DNA of 64,000 bases, from contig VTFK01000097.1 of NCBI GenBank assembly GCA_009617715.1, positions 744,001 to 808,000 on the forward strand. Direction: 5' to 3'. Positions 61,150 to 64,000 of the stretch are shown here, piece by piece (within the stretch, counting starts at the first letter, position 1; each line of letters begins with the position of its first letter). This stretch comes from Plectrocnemia conspersa. Taxonomy: Eukaryota > Arthropoda > Insecta > Trichoptera > Polycentropodidae. The translations under genes and the position numbers were made by a program. Under the pieces are notes generated by a model. It had not been told where the DNA came from and searched no databases. It was given only the letters and a program-made list of their open reading frames with translations.

Positions 61150-64000
61150 TAATTTTTACAAGTGTCTTCATTAAAAATTATTTAAATATATTAAGTAAGT
61201 GATAATTTCAGCTTTTTCTCTATTAATAAGTCTAATTGAAAATATAATTGAAAATGTTTTTTATTCTCTCTGTATTTTTAGCTAGTCTATACTGTATTTT
61301 TGTTCTAAAGCGAGTATTTTGTTGACTCTGTAGCAATAAGGTTTTTAAGATATTCTTGAATTGTCTCGTTATTTTCTTTTGTGATTAGTTTTATCAGTTT
61401 TTTGTGGATTGATTTAATTTTACTCTGTCGTGAGGTGATTGCGTATATTGCCATTCTTTTAATTTTTTTAAATATTTTTTAAACAGTTCCAAAATTGGAG
61501 TTTTTTAAAAAAATAAATTTATAATAAAGCCTATATACTTCCATATCTAAGGCAAGCTTAGCCTCTTTAAATATATTTTACTGTTGTTTTAAATATTTTT
61601 GTTGTAATTTTGTTGATCTGTATCTGTTTATTAATACTTTTTAAATATAATAAATTAGGGTTTTTAAATACTGTTGATTTTTTAATACTATTACACACCT
61701 AAGATAGATTTTTGAAAATGTTAGTCAATCATCATAAAATTATATAATTAATAAAGTCTTTTTATACAACTATAAGATATTTTAAATATTATGAATGTAA
61801 TAAAAAGCATAATTACACACAAATTTCGCATTTTTAAGTTCATTTTTTCTGTGATTGCGAAGTCAGCTTTTTCTTAATATATGTATATTTAAAACAGCTG
61901 ACGTCGTTACAATAGTATTGTTATGATCTCAAGCTAGACTTACATATATATTAAATTTATAGTGTGTCATAATTTTTTTATCACATCCTTCGTGTAAATA
62001 TTCTGCAAGACTTATTTCATATTTTTGTACCACATGTATACAGTATAATTCTTTACTTACATATAATACAAAAATATATATAAAATATTAATAAACATGC
62101 AAAAACATTATTTTCATGAACCTTATATTCTTAAGAAATTATTTTTTAAAACCTAATATTAAATTGTAACAACGCAATAAAGATAATAAAAAAAAGACAA
62201 ATATATTCGCCAAAGAAGAGTGGCAGAATAAAACGTATTTCAATACGCGAATCAAAACGAATACGTAAGTCGTTGTTAACCTTTTATTTTCGCTTCGTTC
62301 AACCAGCGCAAAGTTATAAATCCTATTTCGTCGAATAGTTATTTCGATTTAAAAAGAAAATAATATAAAAAATTGCCGCACGTTTTAAGTAAAAAACACA
62401 AGTAAAAACTTTGCAGCGTTTCAAAGAGTAGCGAAACGACTTTATATATAGTTTTTTTTAAATCGTACATTGTATATGTTTTATAAAAAATATTTCCAGC
62501 AATTTTTGTAATCATATCAAAGCAAAAATCATATTTTGAGATAAAATAAATCTGTTTCAACTAAACTTAGAACACGTCTTTTGGAATACTTGTGTTATTT
62601 CATATAATATATAAAATGACTCGTTTCAGGGATACAAACTGTCAATCCGGGCAATATGTTATGCTCCGTTATGTGAAATGGCACGGTCATTTTCAAGCAT
62701 GAAATTTTATGTCTGCATTTTTTTATTCTTGTGTCCGAGCTGTCGGTGAAATACGTGATATTGTCACGATGCAAATCCTACGTAACACCACTTATTCATG
62801 AAGAGAGCAATCTGTCAAGACATGGGTCTTACCTCGTCAACGAATCCTCCCCTTGTGCGTAATGGCAATGATAGAATCCGTAATGCGACTTTCGACTGCA
62901 GAATGCTAACGAGAGTAAATTTTGAAGGGTGAAAGGGCTCCCTTTCAGGGCAGAGTATGTGTTAAAGTTATTTTATATACTTGGAATTTGGTGATAGTTA
63001 GACGTCGGTTAATTTATATACACATGAAAAACAAATGTATTATTATTATTATTAATTTAATATAAATAATATCGTTAAAAGTGCAATGGCATAAATGTCA
63101 GATAACTTTATTTATACGGAATTAAGACAGGTTATTTGATAGTCTTATAAATGATATTAAATTTTTGTCAGATAGATTAGTTGCATATTTTATTTAATTT
63201 AATGCAAAAAGTGATGTATCGCATCTAACATAGGACCAATATTATTTTAATTATCAAATAAATTCCCACTATATTTCAAAATGTTATTGAACATTTTAGT
63301 TTTTTCACTGATGATCTGTAGATTTATAAACTAATTACTGAATGTGCCTAAAATAATTTTCAGTTGTAGCATTAATAAAAATTCTTAAATAAAAACTATA
63401 ATAATCTTTAAATGTAATGAAATTATTATTATTTTATAGTAATTAAATTACATAGAAACTTGTTGATTATATTTTAAAACATCATTTATCAATATTCGTT
63501 TCGAATTATGTACATAGAAAATTTATTTTACTATTTTTCCGAAAAATCTTTTTATTTTTATATAATTTTTAATAAATAGTTTATGTTTTTTAATATTAAT
63601 TTAAGTTTATTGTTTACAATTCCATTAAACGGTAAAATATAATAATTTAATTTAATACTTAAATACAAATTTAAAGTTCATAAAAACTTAATTTTTTCGC
63701 CCTAATAAACACTAAATCAATTTTAGCCGCCCCGATTGGTTTTCGCTACATCATCAAAACCCAAGTTTCCTTCAATTTTACAAACTTCTCCTACAATCTA
63801 AGGATTAATTAATAACGACGCATAATTCACTTGAGATTCTATTAAGAATTTTACCGATTGCGTTAAGAAGGACAAATTGTCTTACGGCGCATCCGGAGCA
63901 CCACCCCCAAACCATCATCCCTCGTAAATTACGTATTCCTAATAACATACGACCCCATTTCCGAGGCAATAACTTAATTATAATATCAACGCACCGACTG
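61150..64000. other. intergenic DNA to the window end
   Basis: Mostly AT-rich. Islands lie at 62600-62960 and 63700-64000. The second runs off the window end and could belong to a feature outside. No gene is supported. Confidence 0.4.

Overview
The window is AT-rich, gene-poor insect DNA, almost certainly from a moth or butterfly. The lepidopteran call rests on a canonical cecropin gene (minus strand, 49093-49614) whose pro-region is a run of X-Pro dipeptides (SP-VP-EP) before a Lys-Trp-Lys mature start, on small tRNA-derived SINEs, and on many decayed non-LTR retrotransposons. No bacterial signals are present. Almost every open reading frame in the window is short and has no recognisable domain.

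The real genes are six small two-exon genes, all on the minus strand, that encode secreted peptides. Their exons are too short to stand out as long ORFs. They are the canonical cecropin (49093-49614), three divergent cecropin paralogues (17351-17836, 23313-23678, 28243-28696), and two paralogues of a very short His-His-containing secreted peptide that I do not recognise (18099-18288 and 49855-50039). Each short-peptide gene lies a few hundred bases 5' of a cecropin-type gene in the same orientation. The other two cecropin-type genes carry a decayed copy of the short-peptide gene at the same place. The locus therefore looks like four copies of one ancestral pair, short peptide plus cecropin, that have diverged to different degrees.

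Layout. 1-17300: AT-rich DNA with scattered G+C-richer islands, one retrotransposon tail, one SINE and one LTR-like patch. 17351-18288: pair 1. 22745-24405 and 27920-29461: two recent duplicons carrying paralogues 2 and 3. Between them lie a dead Tc1-like transposon, an old reverse-transcriptase fragment and a well preserved hAT-type MITE with an 8-bp target duplication. 29500-48000: no recognised gene; retrotransposon and DNA-transposon remnants plus G+C-richer islands. 49093-50039: pair 4, with the canonical cecropin and an intact kB-GATA-TATA promoter. 50100-64000: no recognised gene; a non-LTR element with a 260-codon reverse-transcriptase frame (54560-55938), a truncated sister of the copy at 44041-44731, and older Jockey-like remnants.

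Function. The canonical cecropin should be an immune-inducible, amidated, cationic amphipathic peptide released into haemolymph. Paralogue 1 stays strongly cationic with a C-terminal Gly but lacks the Trp. Paralogues 2 and 3 have near-neutral or slightly acidic mature peptides and no C-terminal Gly, and the kB site has decayed in all three. The role of the short His-His peptide is unknown; its constant position beside cecropins suggests an immune role, by inference only.
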